Shown here piece by piece: positions 11,511 through 24,162 of a DNA stretch of 64,000 nt. The translations under genes were made by a program, and so were the position numbers. The notes under the pieces are model-generated. The model was given only the letters and a program-made list of their open reading frames with translations, searched no databases and had not been told where the DNA came from. Within the stretch, counting starts at the first letter, position 1. Each line of letters opens with the position of its first letter. The stretch covers positions 374,311,803-374,375,802 of the forward strand of contig NC_073303.1 in NCBI RefSeq assembly GCF_027595985.1, in the 5' to 3' direction. This DNA is from Sorex araneus (taxonomy: Eukaryota; Chordata; Mammalia; Eulipotyphla; Soricidae).

Positions 11511-13026
11511 TACCACGGTATTTGATAGAATTTTCATGTCGACTTAGACAGCTCTAACAAAGAACACAAACTGGGTAGCATAGACAACAGAAATGTTTTT
11601 GTTTCTCCCTCCTGGAAGCCAAAGAGTAAGATAAAGGAGTCAGAGGAGTCAGCAGGTCCTTCTGCCTGACACTGACCGGACTCAGAGCTGACCACCTCCA
11701 CTGTATCCTCACATGCCCACTTTCCTGGGCCTCATCTTTTTCTTGTAAAGCCATACTCATGTTGACTTGGAGGTCTCCTCTTTTAAACTACACTTAATAT
11801 TAATTATCTTCTTAACAATGCTACCTCCAGATATAACAAAATGATGAGTAGGATTTCAATCTATGAAACTTGGCAAAAGTGTGCAATTTAGCCCATAACA
11901 CTTACCAAATAATTATGTTAAAAGAATACCCTTTAAAGTCAATTTGTGTAAAAATATCTCCGGAGAAAAACAAACAAGCCAAAAAATCTCCAAAGGAAAC
12001 TGTTAAAACCTTTTCTTGAAGGTCAATAAAACTGTTTTTAACTAAGTATAAAGACATGAAGGAAAAAACTATGCTAGTTTCGTTTACTTTCCAACCTCAT
12101 TAAAACAGCTTTATGTTTTTAGTTTTCCATTTTGAGGGCACAGTTTTGCCTGGGTCAAGGATCAGGAATTCATTTACTTATGTATTTAGATCTCTCAATT
12201 CCCCACTAAATACTTTGAATTGACGTAACATTAATTTACCTTGTTGTGTATGTTTTGGGTTCTCATTTTACACCCACAGTTAGTCATTTGCAGTGGGGCA
12301 TAGACACTCTCTAAGGACAAACATCCTACAAGAAGAGGCAGAACCACTGCTGTATGTTGTGTTACTGCCTCTCCCCACAAAGTCAGGACTCTGCCTCTGG
12401 GTACCGCAAATCCTTCTACATCAGAGAACCATCATGGTACAAAATGATGTACCATGGCTACTCTGTTGAGTGACCAGAGAAGAGAAATTGGAAATGCTAC
12501 CGCTAAGCTGGATCCTGTAATTGTTGGTGGAGGAATTCTCAGAGCACTGTCCTCTTAGTTATGCAGACAACAATGCTCTAGATGGGATTGTAAAAAGAAC
12601 CATTTGTATCAGGAGTGCCCTACAACAAAGTGTAACCTATTCTGGATGATACACAAAATGGACCCTGATGGAACAAAAGCAAAAATAAAATTAATGCATG
12701 CTACGTGCGGGATGGACCATGAAGACAGTTTTCACAAATGAGTAGGACAGTCATATATACAAACTTTTGTCAAAGGCATATTATGTACCATGCATTTAGG
12801 TCCCTAGGCAATAGAACATTAACAACTGGTGAATGCTATTGGGTGTGTGTGACAAGGTCATGCAATAAAATTAATAATTTAGAAACAAAATGACTGGCTT
12901 GCAAGAAAAGTATCAATAAAGATGGGATATAAATAGGTGAATCTTAATATTTGAAGAAGGCAAATATTTCTAATATCAAAATAATAAAATTAAAAATTAA
13001 GTGTCAAGGCATACCTTAAAATGCTA
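11511..13026. other. Intergenic sequence, nothing recognised
   Basis: Unique-looking, with short spurious frames only (for example 11554-11760 on the minus strand). Confidence 0.4.
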
Positions 13027-13078
13027 TAGGATTAAATGGATTTTTTTAATTGTTTATCTTATCTTCTTTTTTTTTTTA

Positions 13079-13326
13079 TGGGCTGGAGCGATAGCACAGC
13101 GGTTGGGCTTTCGCCTTTCATGCGGCCGACCCGAGTTCGATTCCTCCGCCCCTCTCGGAGAGCCCGGCAAGCTACCGAGAGTATCGAGCCCATGCGGCAG
13201 AGCCTGGCAAGCTACTTGTGCATATTGGATATGCCAAAAACAGTAACAATAAGTCTCTCAATGAGAGATGTTACTGGTGCCTGCTCGAACAAATCGATGA
13301 GCAACGGGATAACAGTGACAGTGATC
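13079..13326 (+). mobile_element. SINE type B
   Basis: Head GGGCTGGAGCGATAGCACAG, B-box GAGTTCGATTCC, CCCCTCTCGGAGAGCCCGGC and tail AACAGTGACAGTGATCG. It sits directly next to the T-rich end of an antisense L1 tail, so it probably inserted at the L1 A-tail. No clear target duplication. Confidence 0.93.
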
Positions 13327-13453
13327 GTTTTTAATTTTATTGAATCACATGAGATAGAGCATCACTCCACAAGTATAATTTCCCAACATCAGTTTCCCTT
13401 TCCCCTCCGAAAACACCCCCACACCCATCTGCCTCTATGGCAGGCACCTCTCT

Positions 13454-13512
<59 letters not shown>

Positions 13513-13790
13513 AGTCATTATGGTTTGCAGTACAGATGCTGAAAGGATATCATCTATATCCCTTTACCTACTTTCAACACTCAGTTCTTGTCCACTCCAA
13601 CTAATATTGTCATAATGGACCTTCCTCTATCTTGACTACTCTCCATTCCCCACACCTTTGTGGTAATTTCTAACCATTGACCAGTCTTTCTGGCCTGGTT
13701 TTCCTTGAACCCACTGGTAAAAATGTTGCGCATCGTATTTAAGTGGTTCCCAGTGAGCATTCTCATTTGAATGATGTCTTAAAGATTAAA
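13327..13790 (-). mobile_element. LINE-1 3' end, minus strand, with internal (CT)n
   Basis: Plus-strand TTTTATTGAATCACATGAGA is the complement of the L1 3' terminus seen elsewhere here. The complement of 13500-13600 reads GAACTGAGTGTTGAAAGTAG, matching the sense L1 tail at 20865-20885. A (CT)n tract corresponds to the GA tract at the same place in the 20.6-kb copy. Confidence 0.75.
13456..13507. repeat. (CT)n microsatellite
   Basis: About 50 bp of nearly perfect CT repeat inside the antisense L1 tail. It encodes a Ser/Leu run in a spurious frame. Confidence 0.97.
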
Positions 13791-13875
13791 AACTTAGGAA
13801 GTAGCATCACCATGGAGCCATAGTAGTCAACAGTGCCTAAGATAAAACAAGATCCAGAAATAAGACAGCAAAACG

Positions 13876-14256
13876 TGATGGTTTATCTTAAGTGTCAACT
13901 TCATAAGGTGTCTGTTATTTGGTTAAATATCAATTTACTTGTGATTTAAGTCAATATAATTTTGAAAAAATAGGTGAACCACCATAATATGAATAGACCA
14001 CCCTGTTGAAAGTTTAAAAGCAAAGACGGGATTCTTAATGAAGAAACAATTCCTCTTGAAGACTGAAGCATAGACCTGTTCATTGGGTTTCCAACTTAAA
14101 GACTCCAGTACGGGGCAGCTATATCAATTCCTGAAGGATCCTCAGCCTGATATTTGATTTACTCTGTTGATCCTTTTGTCAGACCCTCATCATCTCACGT
14201 GCCAATTTCACAAATCTTTCATTGATTCTGATTCTCTGAAGAACCTTGATTAAAAT
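13876..14256 (+). mobile_element. Ancient ERVL-type LTR (MLT2-like)
   Basis: Starts TGATGGTTTATCTTAAGTGT with TCAACTT following and ends near GATTCTCTGAAGAACCTTGA, the start and end pattern I remember for MLT2-type LTRs of the ERVL class. In between it is strongly diverged. No internal viral sequence is adjacent. Confidence 0.55.
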
Positions 14257-16285
14257 GCAAAGAAAAATGGCCAATATAAGAAGCATGTCTAAAATATGGC
14301 TATTGACAGGAAGTCAATTTTCAAATCAATAAACAATTGACTAAGATATTAAAAACATTGCATTGACTAAAAGACCAAAACTTGCATTAGAAATCTGTAA
14401 CTCTGAGACTAAAAATGGCCATTGTGTTTCTAATGTTTTACTGTTTAAAAATAAAAAGTTGGTTGAAAAAGAGTCACAGATGACAGAAAGAAAGTGTAAA
14501 ATCCATTTGTGAATAAAAGATAATTAAAAATAAATACATGGACTTTTGATTTTAGCTCTTTCAGAGTTTTCATTTCCACAAGTAAAAGCTAAACAGAACG
14601 ATGATTATTGACTTTTTATAGTCCCATCAGAGAACTGAGGTTAAAGGACAAGCAATTACCAAATTCCTAGAAACTGACTCATCTCAAGAGGCAGAGCTGA
14701 GATTGGCTCTCTGGACTAGAAGGAGTGCCCGAATACCTAAATGTCCCTTGTTATGGGTCAGGTTCCACAGCACCAGTGCCCTAGAACATGACATGGAGTC
14801 AAGTTAGTAGCATAAACCAGAAGGCCACTTCAAAAGGTTTTTAAGATTTGGGAAATTTTTCCAGGAGCTAACTTAGCTTACCTTGATCTATCCATTCTAT
14901 TTAGGATCTCTGAGAACTTAGTGAAGATTTCTGAGTCCAACAGAAAAGTACCAAGACTCTTAAATAAAATTATAAAAAGGAAGCTTAGCTGAACTTCCTA
15001 TTGTCAAGAAGTACAAATGAAATATATATATATGCAAATATGTTTGTCAGTTATCCAATGAGAAAATATCTTTGCAAATGAACAAAAGGCAAAAGAATCA
15101 CATATCTTGAATAGATCCAATTTTATCATTTCTTTTGTGCAGCTCCTGAATCATATTAACTCATGATGTTTTGGTCTCCAAACTCAATGAAAAAAATGAG
15201 GCTCTCAGAGTGATACTCTCTGAGGTTTCATCCCTTTTTCTGTACCCTCCTTTGCTCTAAGACTCATTTTCAAATATGATTGTTGTGCTGAATGAATGAA
15301 TCACGTTTACTAACACTGGGAACTTGGAAACTTGGCCCTCAGTGCTGAGCATCCAGGTTGAATGCATGCTAACAGAACAAGTAAAGTCATTTCCCAACTA
15401 TTCCAGATTTATGCCCACTTGAAATAAATCAACATCTGCCTTGAACAATCTAGTTACTTATATAAGAGTTTTCTCATTTATGGAATAAAAAAGTCTTCTC
15501 TCCAATACTACTTTGACCTGACACATTCTATTATGTTCTGGTGAGATTTTTCATTAACAAGTGAATTTACTTTGACATGTGCTCAAGATCAATTTTTCTG
15601 AAAAATTTTGCTCTAACAACCCATAACCCACACACTCCATCAACTGATTGTATTGTCTCAAAATTCCAAGAGAATAAAAATGAAGTTGTCAGGAGTGAAA
15701 ATCATTTCATTACCCCCTACTCTTCACTTATACACAAAGCTATAATTGTGTGTCGTCAAAATTATATACTGTCCTGTGGTGTCAAATGAAAAAAAATATT
15801 TCTTTTAGTCTAGGTGTGTCCCTGTACACATATCCTTGATCTGTTCTGAGAACAATGCCTCTGGAGCCTGGTTATTTTCTTAAATGGAGACCATTTATTT
15901 TTATTCTTCTACAATTTACATGTACCTCTATGCAAAGGTAATTCCGGTGGCTTTTAAACATAGATAAGGATAAATCTGTCCACCCTCTTATAGGACACTC
16001 TTACACTTTACACTCTTAAAGATGTAGCACTGTGCTTCTTCCTAGTTCTATTGACTGATTCTTTGAAGGTTCAGGAGGAACAGAAGAAGAAACGGGAGAA
16101 AGTGAATTAAGAGAAATGTAAAGATTAAAGTGCTCCTGTACTATGACATATTTCCAAATCTGATATTGAATCATTTGGCTAGAAGAGTGAAGAAAGACAA
16201 AATTTTAAATGGAGGTCTGCATTTACCATGGACTCTCTTTTATCTTGTTTGAAGACTTTGTTTTCTCATAAGATTCAAAAATCAA
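14257..16285. other. AT-rich intergenic stretch
   Basis: No gene or recognisable repeat. Frames such as 15577-15789 on the plus strand have no family signature. Confidence 0.45.
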
Positions 16286-16289
16286 ACTA

Positions 16290-16456
16290 TGGAGGCTGGA
16301 GAGATAGTACATTGGGTGGGGCACTTGTCTTATATGTGGCTGATCTATGTTTAATCCCCAATACCACAAAGGGTCTCCAAGCATACCCAGGAATGATCCC
16401 TGAGCAAGGAGTTAGGAAGAAACTCTAAATATTGTTGAGTTTGACCCCAAGACGAA
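16290..16456 (+). mobile_element. Diverged SINE type A
   Basis: GGAGGCTGGAGAGATAGTAC head and a degenerate B-box (TGTTTAATCCCC), then GATCCCTGAGCAAGGAG and TTGACCCCAAGACG. Many substitutions indicate an older copy than 183-358. Confidence 0.8.
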
Positions 16457-17188
16457 AACTAAAGTCAAACAGATATAACTCATAATGTGAAAATGTGAAT
16501 AATGCTTGAGATTGTATCATGGAGATCAAAATGAACTAACAAACAAACTTAAAGGTGTCATGGAGGGAATAAGGTTTCTCTATTTACATGCCTAAGTCAT
16601 ATAATAAAGAAATCTAGTTACACATGCTAAGTAATACATGTATAAGTGAAAGAATATAATCATTCTTTAATGTCAATATATTAAAACTCATTTATTCCAC
16701 AATTTTTCTATGTTTTTTAATAGACATATAATACAAGGGCAAAATGAATAGACATAAACATTCATCTAGTAGGAAAAGCACACTGGACAGCATCATCCCA
16801 ATAACTGAAAATTAAAGCTATGCTATGTGTTATAAAAAGAGTAATAGACACTCAAGAAGCATAAGCATGTTTAATACAAATCAGAAAAATATAAATGCAA
16901 GAAGCAGGATTGGATTAAGAAACGTATCCTGCTGAAAGGCACAATATGCATGCATGCCAAGGTAGGCTGGGGAGCAGATGGATTTGTCAAGTGAGGATTA
17001 AGATTGAATTTGCTCATGTAAAACCTAGAGTGTTTTAAATGTTGACCTGAAAATCCTTAAAGGTTTAGGTAAGGTATGTAAAATGATGAGTTGAGTCAGT
17101 GTGAGTTATTATTAGAAGGTAGATAAGCGTGGAAGAAGTAACACATTTCCTTTGGTCGCTTTCCACAGAGGCCACTGAAACTGAGAGA
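16457..17188. other. AT-rich intergenic sequence
   Basis: Nothing recognised; no frame with plausible coding content. Confidence 0.4.
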
Positions 17189-17214
17189 AAGAGAGAGTGA
17201 GAGAGAGAGAGAGA
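17180..17214. repeat. (GA)n microsatellite
   Basis: Short GA-rich run GAGAGTGAGAGAGAGAGAGA. Confidence 0.85.
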
Positions 17215-17256
17215 CCCAAAGAAGATGAAGGGAAGGAATGCATTCAAAAGACATTT

Positions 17257-17476
17257 ACTGTATCACTGTCATCCCTTTGTTCATTGATTTGCTCTATCAG
17301 GCACAAGTAACATCTCCATCCGTCCCAACCCTGAGATTTTAGCAGCCTCTCCTTACTCGTCTTTCCCAATGATCAGAAGCTCTTTCAGGGTCAGGGGAAT
17401 GAGAACTGTTATTGTTACTGTATTTGGCATGTCGAATACTCCACGGGGAGCTTGCCAGGCTCTTCCGTGAGACAAG
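17257..17476 (-). mobile_element. Composite retroposon type C fragment, minus strand
   Basis: Tail complement TATCACTGTCATCC, type C insertion complement (CCCTGAGATTTTAGCAGCC, TCAGGGTCAGGGGAATGAG) and GCATGTCGAATACTCC, ending within module Y at CAGGCTCTTCCGTGAGAC. Confidence 0.88.
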
Positions 17477-18145
17477 AGACATTACTGACGTAAAATGGCT
17501 AGGATTTTGGTGAGTTGAAATATAGTAAACTTATGGAGTACTTTTATGGGGTTCATGCACAAAAGGGAAGATGACTTTGGGAGTGAGAACTCTGAAGGGA
17601 GAGTGTTTGGCGTAGAGATATGGGGGACACCGGTAAATAGTGTGTTCACCATCTTAAGCTTGAGACACCCCAAAGGCAACCAAGTGAAGGAAGAGAGAGA
17701 CTTCAGCTGTTTTCTGGAAGACACAAACTTGTGTTTGCTAGCATTAGAAGGCATTAGAAAGGTCACATCATACACAAAATGGACAAGACAACTATGGACC
17801 AAAAAGGGGAAGGAAAAAAGCATTCCACAAACACAGCCCGAGCAAGAGCATGCCCGTAGATAAAGAAGGACGTGTCCTGTGAGAGTCACTTAGGAAGGAA
17901 GCAAAAAGCAGTAAGGTGCTTTTAGTACATAAAAATAAGTATTCAATGATAAAGTAAAAGAGCAGTAATAATCACTGACTTACTCCCTGGTTAAAACTTC
18001 GAATGAGCATCAAAAATAATGCTTTTCCAAGAGTGAAGGGTGAAAAACATGTATAGGAATGGGTTCACTGGTGAATTGAAAGTGATAAAGACACAATTTA
18101 GTGCATACAAAAGGGAAACTTACAATTTTGTTGTTGTTGTTGATT
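17477..18145. other. Unique sequence with overlapping long frames, judged non-coding
   Basis: Overlapping frames of 135 codons (minus, 17482-17889) and 105 codons (plus, 17546-17863) occupy a locally stop-poor stretch. Neither protein shows a domain, a family match I know or codon regularity, and being open on both strands argues for chance. Confidence 0.4.
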
Positions 18146-18146
18146 T
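18131..18146 (+). repeat. (GTT)n short run
   Basis: Four to five GTT units at the edge of a SINE remnant. Confidence 0.7.
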
Positions 18147-18149
18147 GTA

Positions 18150-18272
18150 ATGTTTGGGGACCACACAGGAAATACTCAGGACTTACTCCTGGCGCTACTC
18201 AGACATCACTCCTGCTAGGGCACCAGAGAGAGAAGCCCCACACCACTGTACTATCACTCTGGCTTCCAGACA
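18150..18272 (-). mobile_element. Diverged SINE type A, minus strand
   Basis: GGGACCACACAGGAAATACT and ACTTACTCCTGG, then the head complement CACTGTACTATCACTCTGGC. Old, and shortened relative to type A. Confidence 0.75.
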
Positions 18273-19009
18273 ATCCCGTTCATTAAGACAAAGTTACAAA
18301 TAGTTTCTCCTTTTGAGCTAAAAAATACCCCTATCGGATACTCACCCCAAAGGTAGGTAGGGGTTGAAATATAAATGGTGTAATAACTAGTGTGGCAAAT
18401 AGACTATATAATCATATAGGGAATAACACCTTTACAAATTGCAAATATTAGGACACATGCATTTTTGGATAGCTGAAATAATTCCAGTTTTAATTATTGC
18501 AGTATTCAGTTAAGTCACATTGTAATATTCCTGAAGTGTGCTAAATATTCTCTTAACTTTTAAATTAAAATAGAATGAATGGGCTTTCATGTTTCTGGAC
18601 CATTAGCTAACAACTATATGCTGATTTAGTCTATGTTATCCTTGAAGGGATGGATATCCTTGAAACTGATAGGGATGTTCATTCACTAAATTTTATGTAG
18701 ATATATTCAATTATACTTATGTGCAAATAATGGAGTAGGGGTGTGCATGAGTGATGTGGAAACAAGTGGACAGCAGGGTGCAGAGTGATGAGGGGATAGA
18801 AAGAGCCCAGGAATTGTGGAGACTGTTTTCAGGAAGGTTGGGAGAGGAGGGTGATGTGCTGTTTATATGTGCATATCATCGGCATGTGTGAGTAAGATAA
18901 CAAAATGGGTACATACACAGGGCTCTGACCTCAGTTCCAGCATAGAAAGTCCCCTAATTTTGAAATGTCCTAAGTGGTAAAAGCAGGAGAGGCATCTCTA
19001 GTATGTCTT
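18273..19009. other. AT-rich intergenic sequence
   Basis: Nothing recognised. Confidence 0.4.
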
Positions 19010-19022
19010 TGACATAGGGCTT

Positions 19023-19734
19023 ATTTTTTTTTAATTTATTTTATGGAATCACCAAGTGGAAAGTTACAAAGTTCTCAGGCTTATATCTCAGTTACAAAAT
19101 GCTCAAACACCCATCCCTTCACCAGTGCCCATATTCCACCACCAATAAAAACAAAAACAAAAGCAAAAACAAAACAAACAAACAAACAAAAATAAAGGTA
19201 TAGATCCCACCCCTCACCCTCCAACCCACCCCATACGTGAGTGATAATTTCACTTCCTTTTCTCTTTACCTTGATTACATTCCAGATTTCAACACATAAC
19301 TCACTATTGTTGTTAGAGTTTCAAAACAGACTCACTATTTTTGTTGGAATTTATCCCCTAAGAATACAACTCTATTAACAGGGAAATATTTGATAATAAG
19401 TTTTCCACTGATGAGAATGAAGAGATAAAATGTCGCACGGCTACCGCGGCCGCGCGGTTTACAATTTCTGTATTATAGTAATTAAGTCCACGAAGATTTA
19501 AGTTTGAAAATGAATCATTTCCCTTCCTGGAACAGCATGTAGCCAAAGTTAGTTCACAGTCTCCATACATGGGTGCAAGCACTTGCTGGAACCCCAATTC
19601 CTAAAGCTGTCTCTGGTTCCCGCTCGTTCCACATCCACTGGCTCTGCAGAGGTATGGGCACCTGGGCCGAAAACCCGGCCGGCCGGAGCCGAGCCACCGG
19701 CCCCGGCTGGGACTGGCCCTGTATCCCGTGGCTC
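19023..19734 (-). mobile_element. LINE-1-type 3' end with GC-rich 5' part, minus strand
   Basis: A 712-bp insertion bounded by a perfect 13-bp target duplication TGACATAGGGCTT at 19010-19022 and 19735-19747. The low-coordinate side begins with T-rich sequence (A-tail complement) and TTATGGAATCACCAAGTGGA, the L1 terminus complement also seen at 20530 and 42780. The distal 5' part (about 19600-19734) is GC- and CpG-rich (CCGGCCGGCCGGAGCC), unlike the rest of the element. An (AAAC)n run sits at 19143-19195. It is homologous in inverted orientation to 20005-20575. Confidence 0.88.
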
Positions 19735-19747
19735 TGACATAGGGCTT

Positions 19748-20004
19748 CTAAAACACTTATAAGTTCCTAAGAGACACTGGGTGGGACCATCGGTCATTCC
19801 ACTAAGTGGTTCAAAGAGGGTGATGTGAGGGACTGAAGGTGGGCTTCTAAACGCGGTTGGTCACCAGAGAGCCAGAGCTATGATAAGAAGCTTCCAACTT
19901 TTATCCACAAACTTTTCTCCAAGGAAGGAAGAGTGACTGACAATGGAGCTGACAGCTGGCCATACCCATGTGACAGAGCTTCATTCAAAAATCAAAAACT
20001 GGAG
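19748..20004. other. Spacer between inverted L1 tails
   Basis: About 260 bp of unique-looking sequence. Confidence 0.5.
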
Positions 20005-20575
20005 CAGGAGCCAGAGCCAGCTATATGACTTGGGGTTCCAGCGAGTGCTTGCAACCATGTATCCAGACTGTGAACTAAGCTTTTGCTCCATGTTGCTCCA
20101 GGAAGGGAAATGATTCAATTTCCAACTTAAATCTCCCTGGACTTAATTACTAAAATACAGAAATTGTCAATGGTAGTGGCAGTAGCGGCCGTGCAACTTT
20201 TTATCTCTTCATTCTCATCAGTGGAAAACTAATTATCAAATATTTCCTTGTCAATAGGGCTATATTCTTGGGGGATAAATTCCAACAAAAATAGTGAGTC
20301 TGTGTTGAAACTCCAACAATAGTGAGTTTTGTGTTGAAATATGGAATGTAATCAAGGTAAAGAGAAAAGGAAGTGAAATTTATCAGGTATGCGGGGGGGG
20401 GGCTTGGGGGTGAGGGGTGGGATGTATACTGGGTTGCTTTTTTTTTTATTGGTGGTGGAATGTGGGCACTGGTGAAGGGACAGGTGTTTGAGCGTTGTAT
20501 AACTTAGACATAAGCCTGAAAGCTTTGTAACTTTCCACATGGTGATTCAATAAAATAAAAAAAAAATAGAAAAAA
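20005..20575 (+). mobile_element. LINE-1 3' end
   Basis: Shares TGGGGTTCCAGC, ACTGTGAACTAA, GGAAGGGAAATGATTCA and TTATCTCTTCATTCTCATCA with the complement of 19023-19734, and ends TTTCCACATGGTGATTCAAT AAAATAAAA. A run of nine G lies at 20393-20401. No target duplication seen. Confidence 0.85.
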
Positions 20576-20599
20576 AATAAAGTAACATATGCACAGTGA

Positions 20600-21165
20600 A
20601 AAAAAAAGAAAATAATAGTGTTGGACATGGAGAGTATCATGCTGAATAAAATGAGTCAGAAGGAGAAGGGCAAGCATAGAATGATTGAACTCATCTGTTC
20701 GATTAAAAATAAAAGAGTATGAGACTAATACCAATAACAATAGCGACATGGGGCCAGAAGAATTGGTTCACTGTTGGAAATCTTCACGTGCTGGGGAGAA
20801 GGCAGCTGGGATAGAGAAGGGAACACTATGACAGTGACATTTGAAAACGGTCACTCTGAACAAGAACTGAGTGCTGAAAGTAGGTAAAGGAACAAACAAG
20901 ATACTCTCTCAGTACCTATATTGCAAACGATGCCCAAAAGGAGAGAAAAAGAGGGAGGGAGGGAGAGAGAAGAAAAAGAAGAAAAGTATCTGCCATAGTG
21001 ACAGACTGAGGATGGGGTGGCAGGAGATAAACAGGGGACATTGGTGGTGGGAAATGTACAAATGTACACTGGTTAAGGGATGGATGTTCGAGCACTGAAT
21101 GACCGAAACCCAACAGCATGTATTTTGGGATTTAGGATAGTCCATATCTTAAAATAAAGTAGTAT
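20600..21165 (+). mobile_element. LINE-1 3' end, second copy
   Basis: Begins in typical L1 3' sequence (GGAGAGTATCATGCTGAATA, AATGAGTCAGAAGGAGAAGG), continues through GAACTGAGTGCTGAAAGTAG and a GA-rich tract at 20938-20980, and ends AAAATAAAGTAG. It follows the A-rich end of the previous copy directly. Confidence 0.82.
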
Positions 21166-23740
21166 ATTTAAAATTGGATTGAGGATCAGATATGTGTTTG
21201 TAGGTGTACAGTTAAACAGTAAGTCCTATATAAGGGGGTGTCCATGTGCCTTGTGGGCACTTTGTCCCTGTTAAAGACCGTCCGGGGAGGATACATTGGA
21301 ATTTTTCTTCATTACTGTCTTTTTCTTTCTCTTAAGTTTTAACTTTCCATTGTAACATGAAAATTGGAGATTCATCTTGAACATCTTTATAAATGTCTCT
21401 CATTTGTTCTAGGACATAAAATGACATAGCCATGCATGTTAACGTTATATGTAAAATAGAACAGAAGCTTTTGAATTATGATTTGAATAGCATGTCTATT
21501 AGTGAGTAAAATATGGAAGCTAAACCAGTTGTGACAGGCAATTGGTGGTTTAGAGATTTTTTTTTTACTCATTTAATACTCTTACCATGTTTATGAACAA
21601 AGTTTATGCAAAGGGATTCTACAAAAAAAGCAGAAACAGAGAGTCATCTTGGCAAATACGTATCCCCCTAGACAGTTTACCTTGAAAAATTTTTAAGTAT
21701 ATCCCACAACACATTGGACAATAATATTGTAACAGAGGAAGAATGGGTGGATAGAGAGTGTGGATTCCTGAACAGAATTTAAATTGCATTTTGTTCCTGA
21801 CTTTTCCCTACATATTTATTTTTGAAGTTATTTTCCTACAAGCATTTCCTGACTGGCTACTAGCAAATGTCCCCTCTTCCCTCTTTATAGCATAATTTAT
21901 AGCTCCTTTAGACCGCTGTTCTCCAACAATAATGTTTTAGAATAATGTTTGGTTGCAACTTCTGGAATGTGTGATCTGCATATAACTAGCCTCAAAGTGG
22001 TTTACAATAAAGTAAGATTGGAAATATGCATGTAAGGAAATACAAGATTAAAAGCACAAGTAAAGTCAAAGAAAGATTTCGGGGTCAATGTGGAAATTTC
22101 TGCCCCCTGACAATGTTCTTCTCTCCTAAATAGCTAAAAGAATTAAAATTAATCACCTTGAGGGGAGACTCAAAAGGCATGAAAGCACCAACTGGAACCA
22201 CTTCAGCTGAATTTGCAAGTTCCGGCAGAGAATCATCTGATTCAGGGACCTTGGCCCAATCCATTTTATCTGACAGTTCAAGAAAGATTTGCAGTAACAA
22301 AATCGCATTAGGGAATAGAGAACAAAGCACCAGAGGAGAACAAACAAGAAACTTGGATCTTACCCAAAAACAGAACAAACAAGAAGATGCTCTCATTTAC
22401 TGGATTCTGAGCTAGAATAAAAGTGGTTTTCCAGTAAGCATCATTGAGGAATTTGTGGGAGCATAATACCAATTAATACCAATCTACGAGAGCTAATCTG
22501 AGAAGATTCAGCTTTAATTTAGTGTTCAGTTCCTGATTTAAATTTTTGTATGCACTCCAGGAAACTCTGGAGCCTTAGGCTCTTATGATACTGGGGGAGA
22601 AATTTATAAAGCCCTGTAATAGGAGACAAAAGGGGAATTGTTAAAGAGGTATCACCAATGGCAGAATAACAAATTCTAAATTATTTAGATTTTTGTTGTA
22701 CTGTTATCAAGCTATTCTGATTCTAATTATTCAATTTATCTCCTACTGATCACTTGGTTCAGATCATTAGCCTCATTAGATAACTGATTGGGACCAAAAA
22801 AAGACATCAAATTGGCTATTATAACAAGAAATATGAATAGAAGAATGGCTTAAGCCCAAGCATGGCAAATGCTATTTGCAAAGGGCAGTCAGTAAGTGCT
22901 TCAAATTTGTAAGAAAAGAACTTTTTCTATTCATCTTTACCATCTCACAATGAAACCAGACAGAGACAATACGAAGGCATGGGAACATGATTTGTACCAG
23001 TAAAACTTTCTATGCTAAGTGGTGTTTGATATAAGCAATTCTATCACGCATTTAAAGAATTGCCAGTCATTTGCATTCTTTTCTAAAATAAGAATCTGTT
23101 TCAATTCACATAATGAGAGCAAAAGTACCTTAATCCCCAAACCAGAAAATTAGAGTGCACAGAGAAGTAGCTACACCAGAATCTCTTGTGAACATCAACA
23201 GCCATATAAAACAGAGTCTAACAAAATAGCATTTTTCCTAACTATGTACCCAAACTAAAAAAACAGATCCATGTAACTCAACTTATCAACATATGAAGGC
23301 TAAAGAATAAATTTCACATGATATAAAAATCGATGCAGAATTTTTTGACAGTATCTGATGTATAACAAAAACTCTCAGGATATTATAATTACAACTTAAT
23401 AACCGCCCTTAAAAAACACCTACAGTCAACTGTACACTTAATGGTAAGTGACTGGATGTTTTCCCTCTCAGAAGAGAGACAGTGGCTATTCACAACAGTT
23501 GTGTCCAGTTTAGGATTAGTAACTCTAGTCACTAGTAAGGAAATGGAAAAGAGCATAGAGGCTGCTAAGGAAGACACAGAACCATCCTCTTTCAGGTTAT
23601 CATGATCATCTACACAGAACCCTCTGATACATCTACCAAAGGTTTTAGAATTAATGAGCTAAGTCAGATAGACAACTATAATAGTAATATGTAAAAATAA
23701 ATCACATTCTAATTTAATAATGCATTCAATTTGAATACTT
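21166..23740. other. Long AT-rich intergenic stretch
   Basis: No repeat recognised. At 22085-22415 frames are open on both strands (103 codons minus, 85 codons plus). The plus frame is Ser/Gln/Asn-rich. I see no conserved motif and treat both as chance. Confidence 0.45.
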
Positions 23741-23753
23741 AAAACAAAATAAT

Positions 23754-23933
23754 CGACCAAATCAATAGTGCAGCTGGTTGGGTGTTTGCTTTGCACGCAG
23801 CTGACCCTGGTTCAATCCCTGGCATCCCATATGGTCCCTCGAGCCCACCACAAGGGATCCCTGAGTGTAAAGTGAGGAGTAAGCCCTTCATATCACTGAA
23901 TGTGACCCTCAAACTATTACATATATAAAAATA
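23754..23933 (+). mobile_element. SINE type A, diverged, 5'-trimmed head
   Basis: GCACGCAGCTGACCCTGGTT and CAATCCCTGGCATCCCATAT mark a type A body lacking the first bases of the head. A perfect 13-bp target duplication AAAACAAAATAAT at 23741-23753 and 23934-23946 follows ACTT, an L1-like TT/AAAA site. Confidence 0.9.
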
Positions 23934-24162
23934 AAAACAAAATAATATAATTTCTCCAAAGAGAATTACTTCCTTAAGCAAACTGTCATAAATACGTATA
24001 GGATCTCTATATTTAAAAAAAAAAAATCAGTAACAGGGACCGAACATCCAAATACATGAAGAAACAAAGAGACTTCAGATATTGTAATATCCAACATGAC
24101 AATGTTGAGCTCTCATGTATGAACTGCCAATGTGCCTATACTGATGCATTCTATTTAATGTT

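Noticed and set aside
13036..13542. 168-codon plus frame
   Set aside because: It is made of a type B SINE, antisense L1 tail and a CT microsatellite.
17482..17889. 135-codon minus frame overlapping a 105-codon plus frame
   Set aside because: Open on both strands, no recognisable domain, no splice or promoter context; most likely a chance stop-poor stretch.
22085..22415. Overlapping frames of 103 (minus) and 85 (plus) codons
   Set aside because: No family similarity I can recognise and both strands are open, so it is not supported as a gene or exon.
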